Shown: in pieces, positions 38,504-39,775 of the stretch
How the letters are laid out: every line of letters begins with the position of its first letter
How positions within the stretch are numbered: position 1 is the first letter of the stretch
The notes under the pieces: generated by a model
Databases searched by the model: none
Seen by the model: only the letters and a program-made list of their open reading frames with translations
Told to the model about the DNA's origin: nothing
Origin: Candidatus Gastranaerophilales bacterium
Lineage (GTDB): Bacteria > Cyanobacteriota > Vampirovibrionia > Gastranaerophilales > Gastranaerophilaceae
Length of the DNA stretch: 39,775 bases
Direction: 5' to 3'
NCBI GenBank assembly: GCA_944324835.1
Contig: CALUXV010000012.1
Span: 1-39,775 of the forward strand
Program-made: the position numbers and the translations under genes

Positions 38504-39775
38504 ATGAAAAATACGGTTGTTGTCGGTGCTCAATGGGGTGATGAAGGTAAAGCAAAAATTACAGATTTGCTTGCACAAAATGCGGATATGATTATCCGTT
38601 ATCAAGGCGGATGTAATGCAGGTCATACTGTTGTAGTTGATAATAAAACCTTCAAGTTTCACTTGATACCGTCAGGAATCTTATATAAAAACAAGGTATG
38701 TATGATAGGTCCGGGAACGGTTATTCATCCTGAATCTTTTGAAAAAGAAGTGAATGATTTAATTGATGAAGGTATCGATGTATCAAACCTGAAAGTAAGC
38801 CCTCTGGCATCAATTACAATGCCTTATCATATAGAAATTGACGGGTATTCAGAATCTCATAGTACCAAAGGTAAAATAGGTACAACCAAAAAAGGAATCG
38901 GTCCTACATATACCGATAAATATGCAAGAATCGGTTTAAAAATACAGGATTTGTATTCCCCTGAAACTCTTTCCGAAAAACTGGATATAATACTTCCTCT
39001 CAAAAATAAACAGTTAGAAAAAGTATATGGTTTAGAACCGTTCACTAAAGAATGTATAACTTCTCTCTGCGAAAAATATGCAGAAATATTCAAGCCTTAC
39101 GTATGTTTTGAGTGGCAGGATTTGTTGAGAGAACACAAAAACGATACAATTCTTTTTGAGGGGGCTCAAGGCGTAATGCTTGATGTTGATTACGGAACAT
39201 ATCCTTTTGTAACAAGTTCCAGTCCTATAGGCGGCGGAGCTTCAACAGGTTCAGGCTTTGGTCCTAAAATGATTGATGAAGTTATAGGTGTTGCAAAGGC
39301 TTACGTAACAAGAGTCGGTGAAGGCCCGTTTGTAACGGAATTAAAAGATGAAACCGGTAACAAGATAAGAGAAATAGGTCACGAATTTGGTGTTACAACA
39401 GGGCGTCCTCGCCGCTGTGGCTGGTTTGATGCAGTTATTATGAAATATGCTGTATTAGTCGGCGGGCTTACGTCTGTTGCGTTGACTAAAATAGATGTGT
39501 TTGATTCTTTTGATGAAATCAAAATTTGTACTGCATATAAAGATACCAGAAACGGTAAAATTTATACTTCATACCCGACAGACGTATTTATACATAAATA
39601 TTTAGAACCTGTTTATGAAACACATGCCGGCTGGGGGGTAGACATAACAGAGATAAAAGAGTATGATAAATTACCTGAAAATGCGAAAAAATATCTGAAA
39701 AGACTTGAAGAACTTCTTGAATGTCCGATATCAATAATAAGTGTAGGGCCTGATAGAGAGCAGACTATTTTTGTT
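38504..39775 (+). CDS. purA: Adenylosuccinate synthetase, 3' end cut by window
   Basis: PurA makes adenylosuccinate from IMP, GTP and aspartate in purine synthesis. From ATG 38504 the frame is open for exactly 424 codons to the window edge, near the usual 425-430 residues, so only a few C-terminal residues are missing. VVGAQWGDEGKAKITDLLA is the P-loop region, with Ala where most PurA have Gly (GDEGKGK). NAGHTVVVDN, TTKKGIGPTYTDKYAR, FEGAQGVMLDVDYGTYPFVTSS, GVTTGRPRRCGWFD, and LTKIDVFDSFDEIKIC are the other landmarks. RVGEGPFVTEL shows Val where GPFPTE is common. GAGAGGA precedes the start by about 7 bases. The AGAGG-type stem-loop just upstream may attenuate it. Confidence 0.95.
   Translation, partial: MKNTVVVGAQWGDEGKAKITDLLAQNADMIIRYQGGCNAGHTVVVDNKTFKFHLIPSGILYKNKVCMIGPGTVIHPESFEKEVNDLIDEGIDVSNLKVSPLASITMPYHIEIDGYSESHSTKGKIGTTKKGIGPTYTDKYARIGLKIQDLYSPETLSEKLDIILPLKNKQLEKVYGLEPFTKECITSLCEKYAEIFKPYVCFEWQDLLREHKNDTILFEGAQGVMLDVDYGTYPFVTSSSPIGGGASTGSGFGPKMIDEVIGVAKAYVTRVGEGPFVTELKDETGNKIREIGHEFGVTTGRPRRCGWFDAVIMKYAVLVGGLTSVALTKIDVFDSFDEIKICTAYKDTRNGKIYTSYPTDVFIHKYLEPVYETHAGWGVDITEIKEYDKLPENAKKYLKRLEELLECPISIISVGPDREQTIFV

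Overview
The window is AT-rich bacterial chromosome with dense, short-spaced genes and the standard stop codons (TAA, TAG and TGA all end genes). It encodes an outer-membrane autotransporter, several signal-peptide proteins, O-antigen type sugar genes and the flagellar export proteins FliP, FliQ and FliR, so the cell is diderm and probably flagellated. The gene mix and base composition, together with a set of unrelated enzymes whose short N-terminal leaders end in F-G/F-K type motifs, suggest a gut non-photosynthetic relative of Cyanobacteria (Vampirovibrionia/Melainabacteria, Gastranaerophilales type). That placement is an inference from style and content; no rRNA gene or other marker in the window proves it. 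No tRNA, rRNA, CRISPR array, insertion sequence or prophage was seen.

Layout. 1-4189 (minus strand): surface-sugar operon with a large GtrII-like membrane transferase, GtrA flippase, GtrB-like transferase and the start of rfbF (CDP-glucose synthesis). 4342-5715 (minus): Mg transporter MgtE, divergent from argS and a secreted lipase-like hydrolase (5788-8648). 8650-9210: a DUF2023 gene behind a strong promoter covered by a double palindrome, closed by a terminator. 9206-11100 (minus): a trehalose-phosphatase-like protein that has lost its catalytic residues, and a PHP phosphoesterase. 11208-15401 (plus): a four-domain glycosyltransferase/methyltransferase and a MATE exporter. 15404-17995 (minus): Pmp-type autotransporter. 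18119-23433: DJ-1 protein, EamA transporter, the divergent AmmeMemoRadiSam genes (amrS against a fused amrB-amrA) and rimO. 23423-25894: small membrane protein, GT2 glycosyltransferase and a coupled pair of unknown genes. 26127-27859 (minus): CreD and a secreted protein. 27957-33094: a DEDDh exonuclease and a two-HKD phospholipase D protein in one operon, divergent from a dGTPase-like HD protein. 33096-34336: secreted zinc-peptidase-like protein and two very small genes. 34505-36328 (minus): fliP-fliQ-fliR. 36448-39775 (plus): a divergent subtilisin-like protein, an NfnA-type FAD/NAD oxidoreductase subunit and purA, cut by the window end a few residues short of its expected C-terminus.

The parts most worth attention are: the 27957-33094 nuclease/dNTPase locus with shared leader style; the double operator in front of the DUF2023 gene; divergent amr promoters whose -10 boxes overlap and predict leaderless mRNAs both ways; a stem-loop that buries the gtrA ribosome binding site; the trehalose-phosphatase pseudoenzyme; and the leader-bearing subtilase homolog. 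Several starts (mgtE, EamA, amrS, amrB, dGTPase-like) have a -10-like box 6-7 bases before the start codon and no convincing Shine-Dalgarno sequence, while others carry a clear AGGAGG-type site, so both initiation modes seem to be used.
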